Source of the DNA: Dolomedes plantarius
Taxonomy: Eukaryota > Arthropoda > Arachnida > Araneae > Dolomedidae
Direction of reading: 5' to 3'
NCBI GenBank assembly: GCA_907164885.2
Contig: OU015496.1
Location: forward strand, 108,589,707-108,653,706
DNA: 64,000 nt
The notes beneath the pieces are model-generated. The model saw only the letters and a list, made by a program, of their open reading frames with translations. It did no database searches and was not told the DNA's origin. Position numbers and translations under genes: made by a program. Positions 46,740 to 60,438 of this stretch are shown here, one piece after another (within the stretch, counting starts at the first letter, position 1; every line of letters begins with the position of its first letter).

Positions 46740-47300
46740 TCTATCTATACTATTTCTAAAAGGTGAATTTTTTTCCCATTTTCTCCCTTCATACTTAAAC
46801 AAAATCGATAAATGAGTACCATTTTAAAGATTAAGATATCCGCTTCGTGCGAATTGTTAATTTAGAATTACACATCTTATTGTTTTTTTGAAAATCGAAG
46901 TATAAACATTATAAACAATTTTTCTTTCCCTAGATGGCGCGCGAGCTAGCTTTTTTTATTTTACCATTATCTATTGCTCTGAACTATTAAAAATCGTGTA
47001 CTCTAATGAAATCATTCTGTGATTTCATTAATGAGTTTCTTTATTGACAACATCCCCGTAGGTATGCATTATTCTTTTTGTATGGAAAAACCATATATAT
47101 TACTTCTAGAAAGTGATTTTTTGTGACAATCTCTTTCTCTCCCTACATACTTAACCAAAATCGATAAATGATGTACCAATTTAAAGATTAAAATCTTTGC
47201 TTTTGACGAATTGTTAATTCAGCATGATACAATGTATTGCTTGTTTAAAAATCGAAGTGAAAAATTGACTTTTCGACCTAAAGTTCATTCCCTAGATAAG
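46740..47300. repeat. Diverged tandem duplication, two units about 350 bp apart
   Basis: The unit at 46746-46945 and the unit at 47097-47300 share, in order: TACTT.TAGAAAG.TGA-like sequence, TTCTC.CT..ATACTTAA, CAAAATCGATAAATGA, TACCA.TTTAAAGATTAA, CGAATTGTTAATT.AG, AAAATCGAAGT and TCCCTAGAT. Overall similarity is roughly 70 percent by eye. Not coding. Confidence 0.7.
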
Positions 47301-47828
47301 TCGAAACGGCATTGTCAAATAATGTGCACAAAGAGGATTTGTAATGTAAATATCACATTTTCACGAGTGTGTGTCATATTTAACTTTTAATATTGTCTAC
47401 AAAGGTGTTTTGAAGTGTACATATCTCATGTTTCCCTGTTTTGTCTTATGCTTCACCTCCAATATTGTGGCCAAAGGCGTTTTGTAATTGGTTTTGTATT
47501 ATCCTCACGAATCATTGTTATTTCGCAAATAAACAATTGCCACAAATGAACTGGTTCTTCTTTCATCCTACTACAAACCACCAACCTCGGTGTATAATTT
47601 ATGTATTTTAATCGCATGCGAAATGATCGCACGAGTAACCTAGTTATTATAAAAACAGGTGAAAAAATAGTGTTCTTCGTCCCACCAAATAATCCATGAA
47701 ATCATGAAACCATTCGCAAGCTGGAATGGCGAAAGAAGCAATTATCATCACAACATGTGGGGAAAATTCGAGCCATTACAAGACCCACCACATAACCCTC
47801 TAAATGATACAAAGCAGAAAATTCAAAA

Positions 47829-48137
47829 GGGCTCGAGACAAGCTAGTGGTAGCGCATTGGCTTTCGATGAAGAGGGTGCTCGGATCGAAACCCGACAAGT
47901 GCCATTAAATACCTCTGTGTCTAGACCGAATATGGGCACGTTCAATGCGCAGACCGGAAAGTCCCTCTTTGAGGTCACAGACGGTTTGCGAGGGCACGAT
48001 CCCCCCATATGCCGTATTTTGGGGGTGTTTGATCAAAATAAACCGGAGCCGCATCCTTTAGCACGCTAGCCTGTATGGTTCTGGACAGGAACAAATTCCA
48101 GCCAGCAGGCATTAGAAATAACAAAAGCAAAAGAATA
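47829..48137 (+). repeat. tRNA-derived SINE, family 1
   Basis: Head GGCTCGAGACAAGCTAGTGG then TAGCGC (A-box) and CTCGGATCGAAACCCG (B-box). The body continues with GGGCACG, AATAAACCGGAGCCGCATCC and GCTAGCCTGTATGG, matching the reverse complement of 25686-26042, and ends in an AAC/AAAG-rich tail. The 121-codon open frame at 47704-48069 runs through this SINE and is not a gene. Confidence 0.85.
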
Positions 48138-48190
48138 TTAAAACTGTCGAATATACTAGTTAAATAATAATACGTCGTAAAAGTAGAAAA

Positions 48191-48193
<3 letters not shown>

Positions 48194-48239
<46 letters not shown>
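48194..48239. repeat. (TA)n microsatellite
   Basis: About 46 bases of TA repeat. Confidence 0.97.
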
Positions 48240-48242
<3 letters not shown>

Positions 48243-48739
48243 TGTTACAACTTTAAACATAAATACTCGGGATCAAGATTTTAACTAGGCACCAATGTGT
48301 TATTGATTAAATGCATCATTATTTTTCTTACCCTGTTAAACGTCACTAGGGCGCTGTCACGTTGCTTGTTTTATTGGAAATTTTGGCGAGCTTGGAAAAG
48401 GCAGAAACGATAATCTGTCAGTGATAACAATAGATACATGGTGCAAATAATTATCCTATGTGAAGTAAAAACAATGTATACGGGGGACTGTTCCATTTTT
48501 CGGAGTCGGGTTGCATGGTATCAGTAAATCAAATCAAGGATATGATATCAATAAAATCCAATGTTTTTCTACACAATTAATAAAAGCGCACTTAATATAG
48601 AGTTGAAATACTTCTTTGAGATACAGTAGAAAAACTATAACGAAATGACTAATCAAAAATTTCCATGTATAATTAAATGGAATCGACATAATCCTATTAA
48701 TAATTTTAGGATTTGCGGATTTTATGCTGAAAATTATCA

Positions 48740-48871
<132 letters not shown>

Positions 48872-50115
48872 CAGATGGAGTACAAAATAATACGAACACC
48901 TGTGAAAAAGTATGACGTATTTCACACCTGCAACAGAAGTCAGCCACCTAGTGAGCGTGAAGAGGAAGGTATCAGTCTCTCAACAGCAGTCACCTACGTT
49001 GCATGCTTCAATCGAACTGTCTGTGATAATTTGAAATGTCAGACCTGTCAGAGTTCCAAAGAGGAATGATAGTTGGAGCACGTTTAAGTGGAGCATCGGT
49101 TACGGAAACAGCAAACCTTTTGGGGTTTGCAAGGAGTACGGTATCAGCCGTTATGATAGCGTACACGAAAGAGGGTAAGACGACGTCTTCAAAGCACAAC
49201 AGTGGCTGAAAGTCCAAGCTTGCTGATAGGGATAGAAGGGTCTTGAAGCGCATAGTAGCCCGAAAGCACAAGCAATCGTTATCCGAGATAACATCCGAAA
49301 TGAACAGTCATCTCCAGGACCCCGTTTCAACAAAAAATTCAAAAGGGAACTTCATGCTGCGAACATTTATGGCAGAGTGGCAATTCGTAAACCCTTGGTG
49401 ACCGCAACTAATGCTTTCAAGCGACGCCAATGGTGCAGAGATCACAAAGGCTGGTCCCCACAGCAGTGGCAACAGGTAATATGGTCAGATGAATCGTCAT
49501 TCCCCCTATTTCAGACGACCGGACGTGTTTATGTCTGGAGAACGCCCAAAGAAGCGTTTCATCCTGAATGCCTCTTGCCGACTGTGAAGCATGGGGGTGG
49601 CTCCATTATGGTATGGGGTGCGATATCTTGGCGCGGTCTTGGACCACTTGTTATTCTGCATGGGAGGATCAAATCCAATCACTATCTAAGCGTTCTAGGG
49701 GATCATGTCCATCCTTTTGTCCAGACTGTATTCCCTGGAGAGCGACCGCTTTTTCAAGACGACAACGCCTCTATCCACACTGCTAGGTGTGTTCAAGGAT
49801 GGTTCGAAGAGCATGACGATGCAGTTGAGCATCTCGCCTGGCCCCCCTCAGTCTCCGGACTTGAATATTATTGAACATTTATGGTAATATTTGGAGTCCA
49901 AACTTCGTTCCCGATTTCCACCTCCATCGGAACTTTCGGAATTAGAGACCGCTCTGCAGGAGGAATGGCTTAATATTACTTTAAATATTGTCCATGACCT
50001 TTATGCATCTATCCCACGTCGCATTAAATCTGTACTTCAGTCAAAGGGTGGTCCAACCCCCTATTAATAAAGATTTTCCATTATTTCACAGGTGTTCGTA
50101 TTATTTTGTCCACCA

Positions 50116-50120
<5 letters not shown>
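48872..50120 (+). mobile_element. Tc1/mariner element, DD36E-type, full length (1249 bp), inactive
   Basis: TIRs CAGATGGAGTACAAAATAAT at the left and CAGATGGTGGACAAAATAAT on the minus strand at the right, then TACGAACACCTGTGAAA in both. TA lies at each flank. The interior holds a broken transposase (49036-50067). Confidence 0.93.
49036..50067 (+). pseudogene. Tc1/mariner transposase, DD36E-type, broken
   Basis: Cut-and-paste transposase acting on its own TIRs. The start ATG at 49036 gives MSDLSEFQRGMIVGARLSGA, the usual N-terminal helix-turn-helix opening. The second half has VIWSDESSF (first catalytic Asp), GGGSIMVWGAIS, LFQDDNASIHTA (second Asp) and, in another frame, QSPDLNIIEHLW (Glu). 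By my count 36 residues separate the second Asp and the Glu, the spacing described for the DD36E (Incomer) group. Breaks: TGA at 49207-49209 in place of an expected Arg; a frame change in the A run near 49331; an extra C in the C run near 49843; and TAA at 49885-49887 just after HLW. The C-terminus SVLQSKGGPTPY ends at TAA 50065-50067. About 340 codons, normal for the family. Confidence 0.92.

Positions 50121-50185
<65 letters not shown>
50121..50185. repeat. (TA)n microsatellite between two Tc1-type elements
   Basis: Sixty-five bases of TA repeat with one GTA interruption, bounded on both sides by transposon ends. Confidence 0.97.
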
Positions 50186-51588
50186 CACTCATGGAAAAAA
50201 AATTAGCGCACCAAGAAATAATTGCGGGATCGTAACGAAACTTGCAATGAAGGTACATTGTCGGGGAGATATGCAAATGATTAGAAATGCAGCATGATTG
50301 CGCATTACGTATAGCCGGTAGAGGGCGTTGAACATCGTACTCTGTGGAGTATAAAACAGCTTGTTTGAGTGTGCTGAATTATTTGCAAAGGAAGAGCTGA
50401 GATAGACATGCCATTACGCCGTGTTCGAAGACAATATAAGCAGTTTTCGCAGTTTGAGAGGGGGAGAATCGTCGGGACGATGGAAGCTGGGTGGTCAGCT
50501 AGGCGAGTAGCTCGTCAATTAGGCCACTCTGATTGTGTTGTGAGGAGGTGTTGGGACCAGTGGACCCGAGAGATGTCATGTACACGAAGACCAGGCTCAG
50601 GACGCCCTCGGCAGACCAGTCGTCGAGAAGACCGCCACATCGTAAGAAATTCACGAGTATAGCCAACTGCTTCATCGGCTGCCATCCAGGCACAGGTAGC
50701 ACCTTCACTAGGGGCCTCTGTGTATTCTAGAACCATACGAAGGCGCCTGGCTGAAGGACAGTTGGTATCACGGCGCCCATTACGTGTGCTGCCCTTGACA
50801 CCCACCCATCGACGACTCCGTTTGGAGTTTTGCCGCGCACGAGGAAACTGGACTGCAGCGGAATGGAACCAGGTCGTCTTTAGCGACGAATCCAGATTCA
50901 ATCTCGGCAGTGATGACAATCGTGTTCGTGTGTGGAGAGCCCGTGGTGAACGCTTCAATCCTGCCTTTGCTGTACAGAGACACATCGCTCCCACAGCTGG
51001 TGTGATGGTATGGGGTGCCATTGCCTACAATACACGGTCACCCCTAGTATTGTTTCGTGGCACCATGACAGCCCAGCGATATGTTCATGAAATCCTGCAA
51101 CCACATGTGTTGCCACTCATGCAACGGCTCCCAGGAGCCATTTTTCAACCAGACAACGCTCGGCCTCATACGGCAAGGGTGTCACAAGACTGTCTCCGCA
51201 ATGTTACTACCCTTCCTTGGCATGCCCGATCCCCAGATTTGTCTCCAATCGAGCATATCTGGGATCATTTGGGACGACGAGTTGGGCATCCCACGAGTTT
51301 CAACGAACTAGAGGCAAGGTTACAGCAAATATGGAACGAAATGTCTCAAGACATCATACAGAACTTGTATGACTCAATGCCCGATCGTATCGCATCGTGC
51401 ATTCGCGCTATAGGGGGTCCAACGGAGTATTAACTCCTCCGTTCTTTTGCCTTTTTGTCTGAAATAAATTATCCTTTTTCTTTGATTTTCTTATCATTTA
51501 CTTATATCAAAGTAGTCATTACGTATGTAAAATTTCGTTTCATTTTGACGACTCCTTCTTGGTGCGCTAATTTTTTTGTCCATGAGTG
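50186..51588 (+). mobile_element. Tc1-type element (Tcb1-like), full length (1403 bp), nearly intact
   Basis: TIRs CACTCATGGAAAAAAAATTA at the left and CACTCATGGACAAAAAAATT on the minus strand at the right, then AGCGCACCAAGAA in both. TA flanks both ends, inside the microsatellite. It encodes one transposase frame with a single nonsense codon. Confidence 0.95.
50408..51433 (+). pseudogene. Tc1-type transposase with one in-frame TAG
   Basis: Transposase of the Tcb1-like group. From ATG 50408 to TAA 51431-51433 the frame is 342 codons including the stop, and only TAG at 50660-50662 interrupts it (after RNSRV, before PTASSAA; a CAG-to-TAG change would explain it). N-terminus: QYKQFSQFERGRIVGTMEAG (first helix-turn-helix), GWSARRVARQLGHSDCVVRR, then a GRPR-type hook (RRPGSGRPRQ) linking to the second helix-turn-helix. 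Catalytic domain: VVFSDESRF (Asp), GVMVWGAIAY, IFQPDNARPHTA (Asp), RSPDLSPIEHIWD (Glu), with 32 residues between the second Asp and Glu by my count. C-terminus IGGPTEY. All three catalytic residues are present. An internal start downstream of the TAG (50720) would lack the first DNA-binding domain. Confidence 0.95.
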
Positions 51589-54590
<3,002 letters not shown>

Positions 54591-54592
54591 TA

Positions 54593-54766
54593 GTGGAACC
54601 TCGATGTATCGTTTTTCAAGGGATCAATTGCACTGAAGCAATGATACAGGCGAAAAAACTATGCATGTGGGAACATAACAAAGAAAAATTATCATCGGGA
54701 ACGGAAGAAATAAACGAACCATACGGGAAAACGATGATTTGAGGAACGATCGATCGAGATCCCACT
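54593..54766. mobile_element. Small pogo-type MITE, about 175 bp
   Basis: The left end AGTGGAACCTCGATGTATCG is mirrored by AGTGGGATCTCGATCGATCG on the minus strand, both next to TATA. The following TTTTTCA / TTCCTCA also pair. Confidence 0.75.
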
Positions 54767-54776
54767 ATATATATAA

Positions 54777-55474
54777 CTAGCTGAAAACCCGCGCTTCGCT
54801 ACGGAGTACATTCAAATTAAATACAACGGTCAACGTATGCAATTTATGCCAAAAAATAAATATATATATTTATAATAAATGCGATGATCAATGTATACAA
54901 TTGATGTAAAATATATATCTATCTATATATATATATATTTATAAAAAAATCGTAAGGGATATGCATTTTTTTGGGATAATATCCAATCGTCTGCTGCATT
55001 AGAAAGAGAAAAAAATATTTTTTTGTCTATTTAGTTGTTATGCACGTGGCGATAAATTTATTGAAAGTACCAGAAAAAGAAATCACGTGATCAGCATTTA
55101 ATAAATTGAATTCTAAAAATTAATCTTTAAAAATTCACGAAAAATCAGGAAATGGAGGGAAAAATTCAAAAAGAATTTCATTTTGAAGGATTTTTTATGA
55201 CCTTTCTTGTGATATAAATTTTAGAACCCTCAATGTATTATTTTAAATGCAAACGTAAAAAAAAGTTTAAAAAACAGCTTAAAAATTTAATTTAAAAAAA
55301 TCTAAGAAGAATTTTTGAAAAATCTTTCTTAATGCACCCCTACACTATTAGAAGAATCGCCATGCAAAATTTCAGCCCTTTAGGTCCAGCGGTTTGGTCT
55401 GTGCGTTGTATGTCAGTCAGTCAGTCAGTCAGTGAATGAATGAGTCAGTTACGGAACTGTTTTATATATATAGA
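54777..55474 (-). mobile_element. Non-autonomous Helitron, copy 3 (GACT family)
   Basis: Minus strand: 5' TCTATATATATAAAACAG then TTCCGTAACTGACTC and GACT repeats (55415-55460); 3' hairpin CCGTAGCGAAGCGCGG, then GTTTTCAG and CTAG (54777-54780), with A/T at the flanks. Collinear with copy 2. An alternative 5' end four bases out at 55478 also gives TC. Confidence 0.87.
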
Positions 55475-55480
55475 TAGATT

Positions 55481-55575
55481 AAACGTTTGTCACTTGGAGA
55501 AACGTTTAATTGACAAAACGTTTACAATATAGACGTTTACAATATAAACGTTTACAATTGACAAACGTTTATAGA
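55481..55575. repeat. Cluster of AAACGTTT-type palindromes
   Basis: Six AAACGTTT or GACGTTT units, several followed by ACAATATA or AATTGACA, occur in about 95 bases right beside the Helitron 5' end. Confidence 0.8.
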
Positions 55576-55716
55576 TACACATTGGTATCTCAAAATTAGA
55601 GTAAGAGATGAAATAAAAATACAAAAATAAAAAAAGGATTTTAAGTAAAGAATGTTTTTTTAATTATTTTAAGCACCTAAAATAATTTTTTAAATAATAT
55701 TACGTTACTTAATAAT

Positions 55717-57019
55717 TGTGTGCACGTCCGCCATCTTGGATTTTTTTTGCGCCAACTTGGCGATTTTACCGTGTTTTGAGGAGTGGAAAAATTCTCGCCA
55801 ATGTGTTTTAAGCGGTGTTTTCAAAACGCTGGACTTTGAATTTTTTTAGCTGTTTTAATAAAAACCACCTGTTTAAATTATGAAACTTAGAAAATTTTTT
55901 GAAAAATCATGTAAACGTTGGACTTAGATTTATTGTTGGGTTTTTGATAAAAACCACTTTTTTCTGAAAAAATCATTCTCAATTATTGGAAATTTTGGGT
56001 TTTTCTTTTAGCTTTTTTAATAAAAACGACCTTTTTAAATTGTGAAACTTAGAAATATTTTTGAAAAATCATTTAATCGTTGGACTGAGATTTTTTTTTG
56101 TCATTTTTAATTAAAAACTACCTTTTCAAATTATGATCCATATGAAAAATTTGGTCAAATGAATTTTACTTACAGATAAAATTTCAATGCCATCTATTCA
56201 GTTTGCCCTAACTCTTTGACTAATAGCAATGAATCACCAAAATATTATGCCAATATATTGTTAATTAGAAAAAAAATACAGCATTTTCGTACCACCTAAA
56301 TAACTTGCAATTTAAAAATTATCTAAAATTCAGCTTTGAAAAATGTAAAATAATTATGAACCCATAAATTTATGGTGCATACAATAAAATCGGGACAAGG
56401 ATTATTTGACCATTTATCCTGCTGTGTTGGAAATAAGAAAAAAAAAACCTTTTCCTAAACCAATAACTTAACCTTAACTAACTTTTTAACTTAGGTTCCT
56501 GGGGAGAGAGAAGTTGAACTTCAGTTATTTAAATTTATTTGTAATCCACTACAACTTGGAATTATAAAATATTTTAAAATATATTGTATTTAAAATGTAT
56601 ACTGTATTTTACATTTTACGAAAAAATGATGGCAGATAATTTTTAATTCAAATAAATGAAATGGTGTATCATTATAGTATACTAATTGACAATCGATAAA
56701 CAAAATTAAAAGCAACTTAAATTTAATAAGTTAACGAAAAACTGATAATGGATTCAAAAATTTTCAACAAAAAAACTTAGTTTTAAAAATAATTTACTCT
56801 TTTGAGTCTAGTCAATTTGACTCAGCTTTCCAGGTCAAGGCCAAGATCTGACCTAAAATTATTATACTGTAATTAAAAGATCACATCAGAAATAACTGTT
56901 TGATCTTAAAATTAGAGAATTTGACATTGGGTTATTTTTACCAGAACGCAATAATTATCGCCATGCGAAATGCGCCAAACCCTGGCGGAAAAATCCAAGA
57001 TGGCGGCCGTGCACACAAA
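55717..57019. mobile_element. TIR element, about 1.3 kb, TIR TGTGTGCACG.CCGCCATCTTGG
   Basis: The left end TGTGTGCACGTCCGCCATCT then TGGATTTTT is mirrored by TGTGTGCACGGCCGCCATCT then TGGATTTTT on the minus strand. Inside the left half a unit containing TTTTTAATAAAAACCACCT, AAATTATGAAACTTAGAAA and TTGAAAAATCAT recurs two to three times (55850-56130). No transposase is seen. Superfamily unknown. Confidence 0.78.
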
Positions 57020-57195
57020 TCTAGAGTATCCCCCCTAACTTTATTTCTACTGATCCGATATACATAATATATAGCCTATGTCCATCTGGAATAATGTACC
57101 TTTCAAACAGTGAAAGAATTTTACAAATAGGTGCAGTGGTTCCGGAGATTACCCTCCACGTACAAAATCTGCTCTCTCTTTATATATTAGTATAG
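57020..57195 (+). repeat. LINE-like 3' tail (RTE-type appearance)
   Basis: CTATGTCCATCTGGAATAAT, AATAGGTGCAGTGGTTCCGG then AGATTACCC, and the end TTATATATTAGTATAGAT have the order and wording of 3' ends of RTE-type non-LTR elements in arthropods. Only the 3' end is present. It adjoins the TIR element. Confidence 0.55.
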
Positions 57196-57229
57196 ATAAT
57201 AACGCCCCGCTAATATTAATTGTCCTACA

Positions 57230-57925
57230 TCTAACACGTATCCTAAATTTTTATCAATAAAACCCAGCCCTATTTCAAAAATGAAATTGGAAATCGAAAT
57301 AACCTAATATTCTCTTTTAATGCACGCGCGGGAAAGTTATTTTTAGACTTCCGTGATCTCGATCTCCCTTCGAAAAAATACCACATGGTCGGGGGTCAAC
57401 CAATTAAAATAATTCTAAGCCTAGTGGCAAAATCAGAAGTTACTCAGTATAAAATGTGAGACAGAGGATTTTCGCGCTCGCTCCTTCATTACTTTTGGCT
57501 GCTTCATTACTTCCTTGCTCGCTGTCCGCGTACTGCTTCCAATCCTATACTATGATGTAAAGTCTCTATTATTGAAGCCCCGGCAGCCTGCCCGGATGCC
57601 GCCAGTATTGTTTGTGTGTGTCCTGCTGAATCCGGAATGTCTTCGTTATATGGAATAATAAAAGAAATATGTATCGCATCCGTGTTGTGCGTCTTCATCA
57701 ATGCCTCTCCTCTCTGTGGTTATTTCCTCCCCGATGTGTTTTGGTTCCTGAAAAAGGAGTTTGTCTCTGGATCTCAAGTGTGCGTGCTTTTCTTCTATTT
57801 CCTCGAATGTGTCCACCGGCACGTCAACAAAAGTGTGAATCCATCACCTGTACCTATATATTAGAAGTATTCCCACTCTGGCTACGTCTACACTGTCGTG
57901 TTTCATCTCCCCTACACAGTTAAAG
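57230..57925 (+). repeat. Possible solo LTR
   Basis: The segment starts TGTCCTAC, has a TATA-like GTATAAAATG at about 57449, followed 25-35 bases on by CGCTCGCTCC, then a transcribed-like GC-richer stretch with an AATAAA at 57656. It ends near CCCTACACA (57910-57919). This is the U3-R-U5 layout of an LTR, but no second LTR, primer-binding site or clean target duplication was found. The overlapping open frames at 57616-57923 have no recognised domain. Confidence 0.35.
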
Positions 57926-57956
57926 TTATTCGTGCGTGAAAGTACCCGTTATCGTT

Positions 57957-57980
57957 ATATATATATATATATATATATAA
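57957..57980. repeat. (TA)n microsatellite
   Basis: Short TA repeat. Confidence 0.95.
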
Positions 57981-58849
57981 TATGCATAAATATACGTTGG
58001 ATGGGTCTGCTATATATCGTTATTTACTTCAACGCGTGTAATGATCATCAAGTTTTCTAAATGTTTTTACATAACAAATTTTAGGAGGGAATGATTTTAT
58101 AATCATGAGAAAATTTTACATTATTTTTTAAATTTTTACTGTACTGAAAGAAGAAATATGTTAGTTATAGCAGTTCCATTCTTCATATCAATGCAGCTAG
58201 GTAGGCTATTAAGTACTAATTTTCCCCATTTTTATATAAATGTATTTTTTTTTAGGATTTTTTCTGCCACTTCCTCCTTTACTGATCTTACGCGACTCCA
58301 TGTTTTCTGATTATTTCTGTTCGTTGTGTTGACAATTTGCTTCCTTTAATTTTTTGGGAAGCTTGATTGTAAAACACTCTGCAATCCATTTTCCCTAAAA
58401 CTGCTAAACTTTTTACAATGTAGTCGTTCTTCTGTTACGTTCCTGTGAAAAACAGATTTCATCATTTACTGGTCGTCATTTGGTATTTTCTTTGGCGTTT
58501 TATTTTCTACCATATATGATTAGTCACATGAGTTCCTAAGAAAAAATATTCACACACCTTATTAAAAAAAATATAAATTGGTTCTTAAAAAATCGCTCAA
58601 ATTAATCTTGTTACCTTTTACCCTGGTCTATGCAGAAACGGAACGTTTAGGTGACCCAAGCCTCACCAAGCCAAAAATTTTATTCCAGCCTTTAGGGCAC
58701 GTGCCTTTGGGGGCTTTGGTCTCAAAGTGTCTCTCATCAATAGTGGCTGATTATACATCTACTGCCTAATCCCTGTCTTATACTCAACTTCATTTCAAAT
58801 TTTTTATAAAATATATATACATCATAGATACATATATTTAAGAATCTGG
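57981..58849. other. Unassigned stretch
   Basis: The + frame at 58578-58769 (AETERLGDPSLTKPK...) may be an additional piece of the LINE that follows, but I do not recognise it. The rest is AT-rich and non-coding. Confidence 0.4.
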
Positions 58850-59068
58850 CTTCAGCAGACTGCTTTGTCAAGACTCCTAAGTGGTCATCTGAAGTGCCTT
58901 AAATTTGATCAAGGCAATAAGATCTTCCCCATTTGTGGAAAATTTAATATCAAGTATTCCACCCCTGATCATCTTTCTTGCTTGGGGCTTGAAAAGGAGT
59001 ATTTAACGCAGAATCCTCTCCTTGACTTGGATTTTTTAAATGTTTTTGGTCTCATGGATCTGGTCTAG
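58850..59068 (+). pseudogene. LINE ORF2 C-terminus (after RNase H), fragment
   Basis: The frame reads LSRLLSGHLKCLKFDQGNK, FPICGKFNIKYSTPDHLSCL, then GLEKE and PLLDLDFLNVFGLMDLV, followed by TAG at 59066-59068. The GH(L)K.L.F..G...FP.C.KC....TPDH.L.CLGL...PLL..DFL.V...MDLV pattern is the C-terminal tail that follows the RNase H domain in many arthropod (spider) LINE proteins. Reverse transcriptase and endonuclease domains are absent. The second Cys of the usual C..C pair is Phe here (ICGKF). It is 5'-truncated, as is usual for LINE copies. Confidence 0.78.
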
Positions 59069-60243
59069 CCTATCGGCTAAATCAAATAGGATTAGTAACA
59101 ACAACATAATTTGGCTGAAACCTAATAAATATACCCTCTAATAAAGTAACTCTATAGATTGAGTTCGGGATTTCACTATTTCACCTCAAGTAGTCCAACT
59201 ACTCCAGAAACCCTGACTTATGTTTATTTTTATTTCAACTTATGTCGGCAGATCCACTTCAGAATTCGAGAGAAACCTAAATCACCCGTATCCCCCTAAT
59301 AAAGCAGTGATAGAGATTGCGTTTTTATACAGCCGGAAACGGAAACATAACGCTCCCGATATACATCATAATGTCACATTTAAAAGAAAACAACGAAAAT
59401 GTCCAGTACTTTTAGTCTACTTCTGCAAGAAAATTCTAGGGCATTGTACTTCCAAAAGGGGCTTCGAACTTTAATTTATTGCATTTTCTTTTCCGGAATA
59501 CTGCGGTTTTTTGGATACTTTTATAGCTAAATAAAATGGGAAGGAAGAACTACCCCTCTCTGAATGTAGAGGAAAGAGAGGAGAAATCAATATTTACAAA
59601 AATAGAAATTTAAGTCATCTAAGCCTTGGCGTACTTAAGATCGATTTCCGGGAAGAATAGTGGTTAGAGTAAAGGAAAAAAAGTAGTTCCATAAAGGGAA
59701 CGAATAGTTTTTTTCGGAACACATAAAGCTGCATTGTCTGATTGATATGCATTTTCTATAGTTGCTTCTGCAGGCGTCTTCTAAAAAAGTATGTATTGGT
59801 GTATTTTTTTTCTGTAACGGGTGTATCACATTTTTTTATTCATATAGGAGTAAAGGTTCAAATAAAACCAATATAGTTATTTATTTTCCCAACTCCACCC
59901 GAGGAAAATTTTTAGTTTTACATATTTATGAAAATTTAGATGTATATTTAACCCTTCGATTCTCTTTTATGAGTTGAAGAAAAGTTATCATAAGAGGACC
60001 GTTAAATAGAAAAAAGATTATTAATTTATTTTTATCTCTCTTTAAATATGGGATTGCATTTTTTGGTACAATTTAAAATTGCGATTTTAGCATTCCTTTA
60101 GATTTAACTAAACTTTACTTTCCGTTTGTTGGAAAAAGTAGAAGTAATCCCGAAAGTTCCAGAGAAACTTTCTTTCATTATTTTGTAAGACTTTTTTTTC
60201 TTTATGGTATATCACATCGATCTTTTAGAATCACTGTTTGGAT
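59069..60243. other. Unassigned stretch
   Basis: It starts with LINE 3' sequence containing AACAACAACA (59098-59107), then AT-rich sequence without recognised features. Confidence 0.4.
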
Positions 60244-60438
60244 GGTTTGGTTTCATTTGGAGCACTACGGTCAACTTTTTGCTACATGAGGGCTAATTAG
60301 ACCGGCTCCTACAGTTTAAAGCCGATTCCGAACGGCTACAAACATCCACGACGACAGTGGGACTCGAACCCACAGGATCTGAACCGAATAGCAGCACCCT
60401 AGCCCACTAGCCCCTAGCCACTAGCATCACCTGGCCCA
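60244..60438 (-). repeat. tRNA-derived SINE, family 2
   Basis: Minus strand: GGGCTAGGGTGCTGC (A-box region), GGTTCGAGTCCCACTG (good B-box near 60355-60372), TTTGTAGCCGTTCGGAATCG, GGCTTTAAACTGTAGG and the terminal AAACCAAACC. The head side carries a short duplication of CCACTAG units (60395-60425). Confidence 0.85.

Noticed and set aside
47704..48069. 121-codon open frame
   Set aside because: It runs through a tRNA-derived SINE (47829-48137) whose body is shared with 25686-26042. The reading frame is incidental.
50515..51021. 168-codon minus-strand open frame
   Set aside because: Antisense shadow of the Tc1-type transposase, which has the recognised DDE motifs on the + strand.
57616..57923. 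Overlapping + strand frames of about 83 codons as a gene
   Set aside because: Two frames are open at once in a GC-richer stretch with TATA-like and AATAAA-like elements. This fits an LTR better than a coding exon, and no domain is seen.
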